Positions 46,331-57,596 are shown, numbered from the stretch's first letter. The stretch is DNA of 64,000 nt from Pyrus communis (GCF_963583255.1 NC_084813.1:23528953-23592952), one strand, 5' to 3'. Notes: generated from the letters alone by a model not told the origin. Numbers and translations are program-made.

Positions 46331-47876
46331 ATTAGTAGACGGCGCGGAAGGGTCCATACGTTTCCTCCCCCTTCCCTTACCATCCTCACCAGAATTTCTT
46401 TCTGACAAACTTGATTGCCAACTCCCACTAAATTCCCTAATCAACCCTTCAATTATTTGAAGATCATCAATCACCTCATTTTTTGACAAAGAAGCAAGAC
46501 CGGGAAGTACATCACTCCGGAAATCCTTCCGTTGCCTCCCCCTCCTCGATTGGCCTCTTCGTGGCCGTTTTGACAATGTCGCTTCTTCTGTGAGGCTGTC
46601 TGAATTTGGAGGTGCTCTTCTTTGGTTTCCACCAAATTTAATGTCATGTGCTCAAAGAAATCCATGTCAACGGTTAAAGCCTCTTCATCACAGGAAGTTT
46701 GCTTAACCTCTTTTGCATTTCCATTGTCAAGATTTCCATCATGTGAAGAAATTAATTCTGCAAACCAAAGAAGGGGGTCGTTTTCTGAAGCTTCCAGATT
46801 GCGACAAGTTGCTTTTTCCTGCATATCGGGAGCTTGGGATGATGAGATGGCAACTAGAGCCTCGGCTGCAACTCTGATAAGGCCCTCATGAGGTGAGTCA
46901 AGAGGTTCCTTACGTCTTCTTTCAGTGGAATCTTCCCCATATATATTTGTTTCAACTATCACAGGTGCCTCCAAATCTGTCACAATTTCTGTCATCGTAA
47001 CTGGGGAAGCAGCAGTCGTTTCGGTTTCTTCTTCAGTGAAACATCTATTTAAATCTATTTGGTGTCTTGGACCAGAATTCTCATTTGAAAATCCCTTGTC
47101 TAGAACCAGACCGTCTGCCTTCAGTTGCTCTCTACACGTGCGTCTGCTTTCAATTTCTTTGGAAGATTTCCCATTGCAAAGTGGCACCACTTCAAGTCAA
47201 TGCAATCTTCCTTCTCGACTTTCTTGGTTCCTCAGCCCATTGAGCGAAATTATATTTTGTTCACAAGCTACTCCATGCAGATATTTATTAGTAGGAACAT
47301 CATTCACATCAATTGCAGGTTTGACATCCACTCCGTAACCTAAACTTGAATGGTTCCCTTGGCGGGCATGGCTCATTGAGGGGTGACAAGCCTGTAATTC
47401 ATTGGCCTTCAACTTAGCACGGAAGAAAAAACCGCTTTGGTGTGACACTCCGCCTTTCAGACTGCAAGTTGACGGTATTGAATTACAGTCTAGAAGCAAT
47501 CTGTCCTTGGTAACTTCACGGCTTTGTGGCATCATGAGTGAAGCGCTATTAGATTGTGTGGAGGTATTAACGGAAGTGCTTACTTGAATTGATGTTAAGT
47601 TCTGGCTCAAGCTACTTGGAGGTATTGTCCAATTAGGAGATGACTCGGAAATGGCTGCATCAGATTGCGAAGTCATAGCAGATGAACTTACATCGCTTTC
47701 AGAGGTTTCTATACCAGAAAGTGTCCTCTTTATTCGTTTCTCCGTTTTATTCTGACCAGAAGTGAAAACCTTCGCAGGAGGATCACAGGGTATCCTAGCT
47801 TCGTTTTCTGATGATTCACATGGCTTATTAAAATCTTGAAGACCAAACTTTCCGCCAGAAGAGCTTCTTAGTTGCT
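46313..47876 (-). pseudogene. DUF863 gene, 3' half
   Basis: A single large exon that begins at a good acceptor (tttttttcag|agcaac, boundary 47876/47877). It carries the DUF863 C-terminal half: IDLNRCF, the GLIRVAAEALVAISSSQ stretch, PLLWFAELISS and the terminal RRGRQRKDFRSDVLPGLASL. The frame is broken twice. A TGA at 47197-47199 stands where the family has Trp (R-L-H-W). A one-base shift near 46620 puts the C-terminal motif in another frame. No 5' half lies upstream. It complements the 5' half at 34779-35905, which is on the same strand but 3' of it. Confidence 0.8.
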
Positions 47877-47989
47877 CTGAAAAAAAGCATATCAATCCGT
47901 TAGTCCAAAATGAAGAGAAATGCAACCCTTTGTAAGATTTTCCAATCTTGAGCTTTATTAGCAGTAAAGTAAACGATGGCGGAAACATA

Positions 47990-48300
47990 ATTAACTACTT
48001 GTTTGGTTGTGTTGGTAAATGGTAAGAAAATCACCAGGGATATATTCATGTAGTCTAATTATGAAATAGCTAAGAGAGTTTCTTCTCTAAAAATGAATTC
48101 TAGAGACAGATTTCTCGCCCGACCGCCCCCTTCCCTTTTGTAGATATAATGACCAGCGTGCATCGCATAAGAGTCGATGAAACTTCAAATATCAATTTTT
48201 AATTCAAAATTTATAATAACCTACATAGAAATGTATTATTGCATTAATTTCAGGGACTTCAATAAAAAACCGAAAACAAACAAAGTTTCAATCAAAGAAT
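47990..48300. other. Spacer, nothing recognised
   Basis: A/T-rich, with one C-rich patch ('ctcgcccgaccgcccccttc') and no feature I can support. Confidence 0.3.
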
Positions 48301-48309
48301 GTTGATGAA

Positions 48310-49720
48310 TAGGGACCACATCCAAAATCACCCTTATATTTAATTCTAAAATTGAGTTTTGCCAAAAAAAAAAAATCTAAAATTGAGTAAAAGATAAAAA
48401 TACAATAAGAAAAGCTGATGCGTGTAATGAACCTAATCCAACAAGCAGAACTAAACCCAATAATGACTCACAAAATAGGACTTATATCAAGTCTACTCTA
48501 TTAAATGTTTTAGTGTCTTTTCTAGTTTACTAAAATGAAAACCCAAACAATTATTTTGTAATTAGGCTGTTACATGTCAGAATAGATGGTCAATATTAGC
48601 GATTGAATCCATTATGCAAATGGGAATAGGCGCTTTTTTCTTTCTTTATTGTACTACAAGTAATATAAATAGAGTGAATTGATGAGAAGGTGCGTGTTGT
48701 AGAATATCAGCAAATGAGAAGGCACATGTTGCAGAATATCAGTTTTTTTTTTTCATTCTTCTTCCTGTTGCTTAATGGAAGAATTATATAGATCTTCCTC
48801 ACCTTTTTTTTTTTTTTTTTTCATTTTCCTTTCGTCTTCTTTCTCCTTCGTTTTGTTCTAAAACTTTTTCTTGTAATTTATTGCACCATGAATTTTATTT
48901 TATTTTTATTTTTATTTTTTATTTTTTATTTTTTTGTGGTTTGCTACTTCTCTTTTTGTTTTTTTTTTTACTTGACGCATCATCTTTTTTTTGTGTGTTT
49001 TCTTCAGTTTTTCCCTCATGGATCATCTACCTGTGATGTAGGTCTCCTAAAGTTTTTTTTTTTCTTTTATGAAAGGTTTCCTCTAATTAAGCATGTTATT
49101 TATCTACCTATGACACATGATATTTTAATCTATCTCTACCATATATTTGAGTTTTTGTTGAGTATCATTTATGTTGTAGATTAAATGATTTATTTAATTG
49201 TACTCCATCTTTTTTTTTTTTTAAATATACTTATGTCCCAGGTTCTTTTTGTGTTTGCCAATCTACCTCACTCTATTACAAATTTTATTTTCTACCTATA
49301 GAGTTGGCAAATATTGAGTTTTTTTTGTGTTTGCGCTATATAATGTAGGTATATTATACATGTATTTTAACCCTAAAATGGAGGTATCGTACATGTTTTC
49401 ATCGTTTTCTGCTACATGTAATGTTGTTTTATAGGTATATACAACATTTTTTAAATATTTTATTTTATTTCGAAAAAAATAAATTTCATAGATAACTGTA
49501 AGTTTGAATCTGTTTAAATATTTAAAATTTAAAATTACGTAAATGGTGCATTTAGGAATTCGATTATCTCTATTCATTAGTGTGAAATAGGCATAAAAAG
49601 TTGTAATTGGACTCGCTTAAAAAGTAGCCTACAAGTTTGGACCTCTATCCAACAGCTTTTAAGTTTTCCAAACAAGGGAGAGAACAAAGAGAGACTGGTG
49701 GGGGCCAAACCCTAATATGT
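48310..49720. repeat. Array block A plus T-rich block (48-50 kb unit)
   Basis: 48320-48500 is the MITE-like insertion, 48505-48680 block A, and 48720-49720 the T-rich block ending 'gactggtgggggccaaaccc'. All are in the order seen in other units, ahead of the P exon at 50163. Open frames here (for example 48888-49184) are poly-T artefacts. Confidence 0.6.
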
Positions 49721-50162
49721 TTTATTTTTCTTATTTGAGTAATAGTAAAGAGATTAAATTTGTAAACAAAATTTCATAAATTAAATAATATGGAAGTTTA
49801 TGGTTGGATTATTACTTAAGCGTTGATTAACTTGCTCATTTTCAATTTGTGATACATTATTTAGTTTGCAAATTTTGTATACAAATTTAATTAGTGGCAT
49901 TATTATTATTTTTTTTTTGTTTTATAAACGATGTGTTGATGTCAAGTCATGTTTAGTGGAATCCAACCGATGAATTTTTCTCCTAAAAGGTGGACCGATC
50001 CATTTTCTGCCACCGCATTCCCCTCCATCAAATACAATATAGTAATAATAATCTCAGGGACACTTATATTGTTTCCTTCTTTTGGTTTGCTTTGCAATAT
50101 AAACACTTGTGAATAGAATCTTATTTGTCTGGAAGGGCTTCGTACCGTGTACAACCTGATAT

Positions 50163-50242
50163 ATGAATGTGATGATTCAACCAGTTGAGAATCTTCCTTC
50201 AACTATGAGCAATGCTACCCCTTATTCTTCATCTCATCATGT
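50163..50242 (+). other. Orphan P-type first exon, open
   Basis: 80 nt, M-N-V-M-I-Q-P-V-E-N-L-P-S-T-M-S-N-A-T..., ending catgt|gtaatt in phase 2. The donor is weaker than gtaagt. It ends 132 bp from the stop of the convergent M gene. Confidence 0.5.
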
Positions 50243-50373
50243 GTAATTACATCCATATCTAGCTTCCTAGCTGCTCTTATACAATTGAAATTACTCCTAC
50301 TTTTGGTCATGAACAAGTGAAAATAAGATAAAAAATAACGAGTAAAAATAATACCCCACACCTAATCCTAAAT

Positions 50374-51450
50374 TTAAACCTTGGTAGAAGTTATTTGAGG
50401 AAGCTCATCAGTTTGTTCTTTGGGTTCCGTTGCGAAACGTCGGATGGTCATGTTCAGATAGTCTTTTAATTTACCAAATGTATGAACAACTGATGCAACC
50501 GTTTTTTCATACAACGTTTTGAGGTATTCGCAAGCGTACTCAACTACAACCTTCACAAACCAAACAACCCAGAAAAATCCGGCGACAAGCCCTAAACCTG
50601 GTACAAGGATGACCACTTCTAAAATCAAAGCAAGAGTTCCAAGGAGGAGACTAATCTTATTGATGAATGATTCTGCCAAATCCAAATGAGGGCGAGCTCG
50701 CACGTGGAGTATTCTAGAGCCAATTAGTGATCCGATGTAAGCAATTAGTGCAACGATTAGGGACACCATAGCTGGGTAGTCTGTGTTGAACAGGGACTCA
50801 TCTCTAGCTCCTTGCTTCAATTGGAAGAAACCGCCTAGTATGGCGATGAGGGAACATATGTATTTATGCACCTTTGTAGAACGTTCTTCGCTTGTGCTGT
50901 TATACATATATAGTTAATGAGAAAATTAAATAGAATCTCATTAATGAATTATCTACAAATATATAATAATATGATACGACATTAGGGAACATGTGTACAT
51001 ACCATGTCAATTAATAAATTTATCTCATTAGATGTTGATTGTATACATCACATGCCAATATAGCTATAAATTAATCAAGCCAACATATCATCTAAAATGA
51101 ACTAATTGAGAACGTATGATATATCTATAAATTAATCAAGTCAACATGTCTTCTAAAATTAACTAATTGATAAAGTATGATATACCTATAAATTAAAAAT
51201 AAAAATACAAGCAGAGTATACACAGTACACTTACCCTTCCCGTTCGAGGCGTAGAGGGACGTTAACGGCAATGTGTGGGACACGATTCATCTGCGTATAT
51301 CTGATACTTCTATACAGCGGAATACAAAAACAAAATTCAGATCGAAGACTCGCCACACCTTCACACACACACAGAGACGCAGAAATACACTTACCCTTCC
51401 AGTTCGAAACGTAGAGGGACGCTAACGGCAATCTCTGGGACACGATTCAT
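50374..51450 (-). CDS. M-type multi-pass membrane protein with duplicated first coding exon
   Basis: The large exon (50374-50896, acceptor ataacag|caca) is fully open. Two candidate first coding exons lie upstream, both 56 nt with good donors: 51395-51450 (M-N-R-V-P-E-I-A-V-S) and 51236-51291 (M-N-R-V-P-H-I-A-V-N). Either gives 192 residues. The upstream one is followed by the duplicated leader, and its sequence is closer to the family consensus. If both were spliced in, the phase-2 donor of the first would meet a leader acceptor ahead of the second ATG. The protein has the four hydrophobic segments and conserved words of the family (LQLKQG, NKISLLLGTLAL, LVPGLG, WFVKVV). Function unknown. 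Confidence 0.72.
51236..51291 (-). other. Duplicate M-type first coding exon
   Basis: The tandem copy of the exon at 51395-51450, with about 159 bp period including part of the leader (gcagaaatacacttaccctt to cacacac). It has substitutions at conserved residues (H for E/D, N for S, R for L), so it may be the decaying member. Confidence 0.65.
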
Positions 51451-51538
51451 CTGCGAATATATGATACTTCTGTACAGTGGAATACAAAAACAAAATTCAG
51501 ATCGAAGACTCGTCACACCTCCACACACACAGACGCAA

Positions 51539-51573
51539 GAGCTCTGTTTTCTCTTTTAGAAAACAGAGAGCTC
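51539..51573 (-). promoter_or_regulatory. Conserved GAGCTC hairpin (50 kb M gene)
   Basis: The best-formed example: GAGCTCTGTTTTC against GAAAACAGAGAGCTC around a short loop. Confidence 0.5.
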
Positions 51574-51934
51574 TATTTTTTGTTTGGTTCTGTTTAAATT
51601 CCGGCAAAAGAGAAACTCCAAAACAGATTTGCGATGAAGAATATGGTCAATATGGGCCGTCAAGCTTAAGACAGTACTTAAGATGGCAAGCAGATATCAA
51701 ATGGACGGTCCGGTGGTGAGTGCGATTTGAGATACACTCACAAATTGAAAGCACAAAAAATGGGCACCTACTTTTGTGAGGACAAAAGGGTAGAAGAATG
51801 GAAGGAGCTCTGTAGAGTGTACGTCGTCTCCAAATGCAAATGCAAATTATTGAACCAGAAATATGATTTTGTGAGTGAAAAAATGCAGCTCCGCGTTGCC
51901 GGGAGTTGTGCCGGAGAGAAGACTCTTCTCAATT

Positions 51935-52640
51935 CTATTTATCGACGAAAAAAAGGATTGCCCTGATTGGTGACTCACCATTTCCCTTCTCCCTGATTGG
52001 TGAAGACAACCAAAATGCTTTTTCTAATTGCCGTCCTTTCTCTCCCCGTTGTCTCCTCTCTGATTGAAGGGGATCCGGTGCTCCTCCTCTTTCCCCTTTC
52101 CCATCCTTTCTCTCCTTGGTCACTCAGCACTCTCCCTGCTGCTAGGTGTTCATCTGTGATTGGTCAGCGCTGCTAATTTTTCAGCAAGCAAGTTCTGTTC
52201 ACTTAGAAATAGGCGCGTTGCGGGGACTTGTGGACCCATCACCACAGATCATCTTGTTGTAACATTAAGCCCAGCGGAAACCGCATCATAGAGCATCTTA
52301 TTGTTAACTTTTACTTTTCATTAATTCCTTCAAATATGATTATTGACAAGGAGATTATAATTACACACTTCAGATTACTTTCACCGTATTTTTTTAATTT
52401 TTTAATATTTTTCTATCAAATGCTATTGATGTGTAGAAAATATTAAATAATTAAAATGGTATGAGGAAGTAATTTGATGTGTGTGAATATAATCTTTCTT
52501 ATTGAAATTAAAGCTCAAAGAGTATTATTGCGTTTGAAAGACATTTTCCACTATGGATCCCTCTTTCTTCTATTCTACTGATTAAAACTTTATTTCTTTG
52601 TAATTTTTGGTCAAGATCTTAAGGTTTTTTTAAGGTCCTC
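51935..52640. other. 5' flank of the 50 kb M gene
   Basis: 51960-52130 is C/T-rich and relates to one arm of the palindrome at 57597-57706 ('ctcctctttcccctttccca'). 52130-52630 matches 28140-28700. It ends where the copia fragment begins. No gene. Confidence 0.45.
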
Positions 52641-52659
52641 AGGTCTACTTCGAAACCTC

Positions 52660-54543
52660 AGGTCAATTTTGGTGTGAAATTGAGTTTCAACATAAGCAAA
52701 GAAGGTTTTAAGGGCAATTTGTGTCTCGTGTTTGTGCCGCATTAAGAAAACCCATGTGAAACGAGAAAAATCATCAACGATAGTTAAGAAATAGTAAGCA
52801 CCACTAAGGGAGGCAGTCTTATGAGGACCCCAAATGTCACAATGCAAAAGTTCAAAACACATAGAAGTTGAAATGGAGCTACGACTAAAAGGTTGGCGAG
52901 CTTGTTTCGCCAACGGACAAACATGGCAACTATGACTCGAATCAAAAGGGAAATTTAAGGTTTTATTTGCTAAATATTGTAAATGCCCTAGACGGCGGTG
53001 CCAAAGATCAGTGGAAACAGTGATGTGGTGGCATGAAGGTTGGCTTTTGCAGAGTGGAAGTGGAAGCCAACGCCACAAGGTAATATAGATTGTCCCGTCG
53101 CTTACCAACACCAATCGTCACCTTCAAAATCAGGTCCTGTAAAATGCACCAAGAGGGAAAAAAAGTCACTGAATAATGTAACCCATCTGTAACTTTTCCA
53201 ACAGATAACAAATTAACTTGGAAAGAAGTCACGCATAGAACATCTTTCAATTGTAGTAAATCACTTAATTGAATGTTGCCAATCGAAGTAATAGAAGCCT
53301 TCTCTCCGCTAGGCAGTGAGACAGGCGGCAAAGAAATATTTTTAATGGAGTTTGTCAATAAACTAGGTGAGCGAGTCATGTGATCCGTTGCTCTGCTGTC
53401 GATTATCCATCGACCGAGAACAAGCGGTGACAAACTTGATTGTTGAGAGGTGAAAGCGGCGGCATGGGCTTGTGATCGATTATTCTTAGCTGGTGGGCCA
53501 TCATTCTTGGAATTCAATACAGAAAAGATGTCTTCATATTGTTTTTTCGGACAGGTTAGGCACAGCAGCTTGAAGATCCTTGATGGTGGGCGTAGAAGTA
53601 ACGTGGTTGGCTGAAGGACCTCCACGAGAGAAGCTGCTACCACCACCACTTTGTTTGGAGTTGCGTGTCTTGTTAGGATTGTGACGAGGATGATCCGGTG
53701 GGTAACCATTTTTCTGCCAGCAAGTCTCGACTGTGTAATACTTAGCATCGCAGTAAGAGCAATGAAGAGGAGGTCGACTATTGTTGCTGTTCTGCGATGA
53801 CTGTTGTTGTTGCTTGTTGCTATTACGATGGCGAACCGCATGGCTGCTGGTTCAGTCAGGTTGCGGGTAGTGCCCAACTCCCGTTGTTTTTCTTCTTGAA
53901 TGATTGAGGAATATGCTTGTCTAACAGAAGGGAGTGGATTCATCAACAAGATTTGTCCATGAATAGCACTGTAAGACTCATTCAATCCCACGAGGAATTG
54001 CATAAGTCTGTTGACTTCATTTTGTGCTCCACAAGTGCAGGTTGTTGAAGAACTATAGGATGCCAACTCATCCCAAAGCCCCATCAATTTGGTGTAATAA
54101 GCAGCCACAGATTGTTGTCCTTGGTTGAGAGAGGCAATCTCTCTTTGAAGCTGAAAAATTCGTAGAGCATTGCTCTGAGAAAATCGTTCCCGAAGATCTT
54201 CCCAAACTTCATAGGCTGTCTTCAAGTAAAGAATCGAGTCCAAAATGTTAGATTCAATGGAGTTGATGATCCAAGCAAGAAGCATGTTATTGCATCTCTG
54301 CCATGCAGCGTGTTCATCGAGTTGCTTTGTTTCAGACGGCATTTTCACTTTGCCGTTAATAAAACCATTTTGTTCTTGGCACTCAAGGAGATTTCCATAG
54401 CCCGGCACCAAGTGTTGTAGTTGTCCCCATTCAATTTTTTTGAGACTATAATCAAACCAGGATGGTCTGAAGGATGAAGAAAATAAGGGTCGGCAAAATT
54501 CTCGCCATCGCCCTTCTTGATAATGGTGTTGTCGCTGTCACCC
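52660..54543 (-). pseudogene. copia gag-pol relic (GAG, protease, partial integrase)
   Basis: It starts near 54543 with the GAG leader (KLNGDNYNTWCRAMEISLSA). The retrotrans-gag domain follows in 54300-53900, then a CCHC knuckle (CSYCDAKYYTVETCWQKNGY at about 53770-53710) that lies in a different frame from its surroundings. The protease motif reads D-S-R-A-T-D-H-M, where the family has D-S-G: the catalytic-loop Gly is Arg. After another shift near 53.1 kb the GAG-pre-integrase (LWHRRLGHLQYLANKTL, CHVCPLAKQ) and integrase D-I-W-G-P follow. Frameshifts, the Gly change and truncation all mark it as dead. Confidence 0.85.
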
Positions 54544-54819
54544 ATGGAGAAGGAAGACAACGAAAAAGAGGAAGTCTGATGCTTCTGGTTACGGCAGAGA
54601 GAGCTAGGGTTTGAAACCTGCTCTAGATACCATGAGAAAAAATGTATTTGGCCAGAATAAGTCTTTCATTGATAGAATACTGAATATATACAATAGCTTC
54701 CTTGTACAATAAGAAGACCTACAATCTAGGAATACATCAATGGAAAGTATCAAATACAAATCAATCATATAATTCCTTCCTATCTAATTACATTGACTTT
54801 CTAACAGGATGGCATGACA
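52660..54819 (-). mobile_element. Ty1/copia retrotransposon, 3'-truncated
   Basis: Read on the minus strand: a 187-bp 5' LTR (54633-54819, tgtcatgcca ... ttttctca), a Met-type primer site (tggtatctagagc, 54620-54632), a GAG-like region and protease, then the GAG-pre-integrase and the start of the integrase core. It stops at about 52660 within the integrase (after TQFHTKI), with no reverse transcriptase, RNase H or 3' LTR. No target duplication can be sought because one end is missing. Confidence 0.85.
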
Positions 54820-55470
54820 ACCTTTTGTATATCGTTTCGTGGCCAATAACCTCCCACGCCAAGTGTGATACAGACACTGCTTTTCCCCTTCACTCAAAAC
54901 CCAGACTCCGTTCATCTCTGCCCTCCCTCTACTCTTATCTCCTCATTCGACAAAACATGGACACCGTCATCTCCAATTTGGCATTACCATCCACATGTTG
55001 GTTCACTTTTAACCAATCTAGTTAAATTTATTGGTTCACTTACTAGTGCCTGATTGAAAGAGCTCTTCGTAATGTTGACCACAAGTTGGCCAAGGATTTG
55101 AAAATTAGATTAGAAATTTCTTTTGTTTTTTGGCAAACAAAGAGAGTGACTTGCACTAATTAAAAAGGTAGACAATACGAAAATCAATTCATATAAATTT
55201 GCATAGCAATACTTTAACACTATCTATTTAACTCAATAAGTTTCATAGTAATAGACTCCACATGGAGCTAGCAAGAAAAAGCAGCACAAGAAATGAAACA
55301 GCAAAACGGAGCACAAAATGCAGTCGTGCATGAAAGAGCTAATCAATTAGGATGTGGTTGCTTGAATTTTCTTTCACATAATACCACTTCGCACTTAACT
55401 ATTCATATGCTGAGTTCAATATAGTCCAACTCAACAAAATAACGAGAAAAATAACGAGTAAAAGAAATAC
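54820..55470. other. Spacer, nothing recognised
   Basis: From about 55340 the sequence (gaattttctttcacatatac-like) matches 58060-58180 and belongs to the 3' flank of M genes. The rest is A/T-rich without a gene. Confidence 0.35.
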
Positions 55471-55477
55471 CCCAAAC

Positions 55478-56651
55478 CTAAACCGTGGTTACTTGAGAAA
55501 GCTCATCAATTTGTTCTTCGGGTTCCGTTGCGAAATGTCGAATGATCATGTTCAAATAGTCTTTCAATTTGCCAAATGTACAAACAACTAATGCAATTGC
55601 ATTTTCATACAATGTTTTGAGGTACTCGAAGGCGTAGTCATTTCGTACAACTTTCACAAACCAAACAACCCAAAGCAATCCGGCTACTAGCCCTAAAACT
55701 GGCACAAGGATCACCACTTCTAAAACCACAGCAAGAGTTCCAAGGAGGAGGCTAATCTTACTGATGATTGATTCTGCCAAACACGAATTAGGGCCTCTAA
55801 AGCCAATTAGTGATCCGCCATAAGCGAGTATGGCAACGATAAGAGACACCATAGTCGGGTAGTTTGTATCGAACAGAGACTCGTTTTTGGCTCCCTGCTT
55901 CAATTGGATGAAGATGCCTAGCATGGTGATGAGGGAAGAGATATATCTATGCAATACCATTGTAGAACATTCTTCATCGCTTGCGCTGTTATATATATAG
56001 TTAAAGAGAAAATTAAATGGAATTGGAATATCTAGAAATTAATCAAGTCAATATATCAACTAAAATCAACCAAGTACACAAGCAATAGTAAGTTGTAACA
56101 GGGTACCTATCTAGCTACTATTTTCTTAAATGATTGTTATAATGAATCGATCTAGACATTCGATGCTCTTAATTGTCAAAAAAATTGCCTAGACTTATCA
56201 AGAGCTGAGTTCTTGATAAATTAACCGCTAATCAATCAGTTATTTTCTTCATTTTTAGGTTAGACACGAGGGAATGGAATCTTGGAACCCACACTCTCTC
56301 ACTAATTGGGGCAGTATCCCCCCCATAACTTAATAAGCTATTTCGGTACGTACAACACCTGAACCAATTTCATTTCCAACACAACATCGTTTAAAACAAG
56401 TTAAGTGTTGTTTTGGATGCCCGCTTCCCCCATGGCCTCATCGCACAATAATATGGATTTATCGTTATTCAATCAAGTCGGGCTACATTCACTGCGTATA
56501 TATGACATAAATATGTGCCATTAAATGTGATATCCTAACATTTTCTCCAAATAAAAGGCGAGGAAAAAAAAAAAAGGGGGAGCAGAGTGTACGCTTACCC
56601 TTCCAGTTCCGAATGTCGAGGGGCGCTAACAGCAACCGGGACACGATCCAT
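55478..56651 (-). CDS. M-type multi-pass membrane protein, shortened copy
   Basis: Coding exons 56599-56651 (53 nt, one codon shorter than sisters: M-D-R-V-P-V-A-V-S) and 55478-55985 join through gg|gtaagc and ataacag|cgca to 186 residues. All differences in length are multiples of three. The loop between the second and third hydrophobic segments is cut (GFRGPNSC where sisters have SRILHVQARPNSD). An extra residue lies after WFVKVV (RNDYAFEY). In-frame change without stops suggests selection on the reading frame. The leader acceptor (tgtacag|gtg) is intact. Function unknown. Confidence 0.7.
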
Positions 56652-56741
56652 CTGTGTATATATGACACCTGTACAGAGGAAAACAAACACAAAATCCAGA
56701 TCGTCAGGTCGAAAACTCGTCACACCTTCACACAGACGCAA

Positions 56742-56776
56742 GAGCTCTGTTTTATCTTTCCGAAAAACAAGAGCTC
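56742..56776 (-). promoter_or_regulatory. Conserved GAGCTC hairpin (55 kb M gene)
   Basis: GAGCTCTGTTTTA against GAAAAACAAGAGCTC, at the same place as in sister genes. Confidence 0.5.
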
Positions 56777-57109
56777 TGTTTTCTTTTTCTTTTTCTTTTT
56801 TTTTTTAATTTCCAGCGAAAGAGAACTCCAAAACAGAAATAGAGACGAAGAATATGGTCAATAGCAGCCGTCAAGCTTAAGACAGTACTTAAGATGGCAG
56901 GCAGATATTCAAATGCTACCGTAACCGGTCCGGTGGTCAATGCGAGCAAAAAAAGCCGGTCAGCTTTGAGCTACTCACAAAATGAAAGCACAAAAAACAA
57001 TAAAAAACAGCACTTACTTTAATGAGCACACAACGGTAGAACAATGGAAGGAGGTCTGGACAGTGTGAGTCGCTTGAAATGCAAATTGTGGATCAGAAAG
57101 CCGTCTCTG

Positions 57110-57499
57110 TTTATACTTGTAGAGCTTCAGAGCAGGACTTGCAAACTATTTGCTCTCCTCAGGACTGAGAAAAGGTCCCACCCGAAAAGCTTTTTCTAAG
57201 TGAGGATCTATTTGCTTGCTCCCCTCAGGATCTGTTTGCTCTCCTCAGGACCTAGAAAGGTCCCACCCGAAAAACTCGCTTAGAGTTTGGCAGTTTATAC
57301 TTGTAGAGCTTCAGAGCAGGACTTGCAAACTATTTGCTCGCCTCAGGACTGTGAAAAGGTCCCACCCGAAAAGCTTTTTCTAAGTGAGGATCTATTTGCT
57401 TGCTCCCCTCAGGATCTATTTGCTCTCCTCAGGACCTAGAAAGGTCCCACCCGAAAAACTCTTTCACTTACAGTTCAGAGCAGGACTTGCAAACCGTAT
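57110..57499 (-). repeat. Promoter-proximal tandem repeat (2.1 copies of 183 bp)
   Basis: The unit starting gtttatacttgtagagcttc recurs at 57110 and 57293, with a partial third at about 57474. Each full unit has 'ctcctcaggac', 'ggtcccacccgaaaa' twice, and on the minus strand a TATA-like tract (agtataaac). The first TATA (57110-57118) sits where the promoter of the 55.5 kb M gene is expected, next to 'cagagacgg', shared with the 26 kb copy. Confidence 0.75.
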
Positions 57500-57596
57500 G
57501 TGGATGGTAGCGTAAAGTCGGGGAGAGGAGGGCAAATAGAAAAAGCATTTTGGGTGAGGACCAATCGGGAGAAGGGAGAGGGTGAGTGACCAATCA

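Noticed and set aside
46622..47338. Plus-strand open frames of up to 137 codons
   Set aside because: Antisense to the DUF863 C-terminal exon.
48888..49184. 98-codon hydrophobic open frame (also 61618-61965)
   Set aside because: Poly-T runs translate to poly-Phe and Leu; the block is a non-coding repeat in five places.
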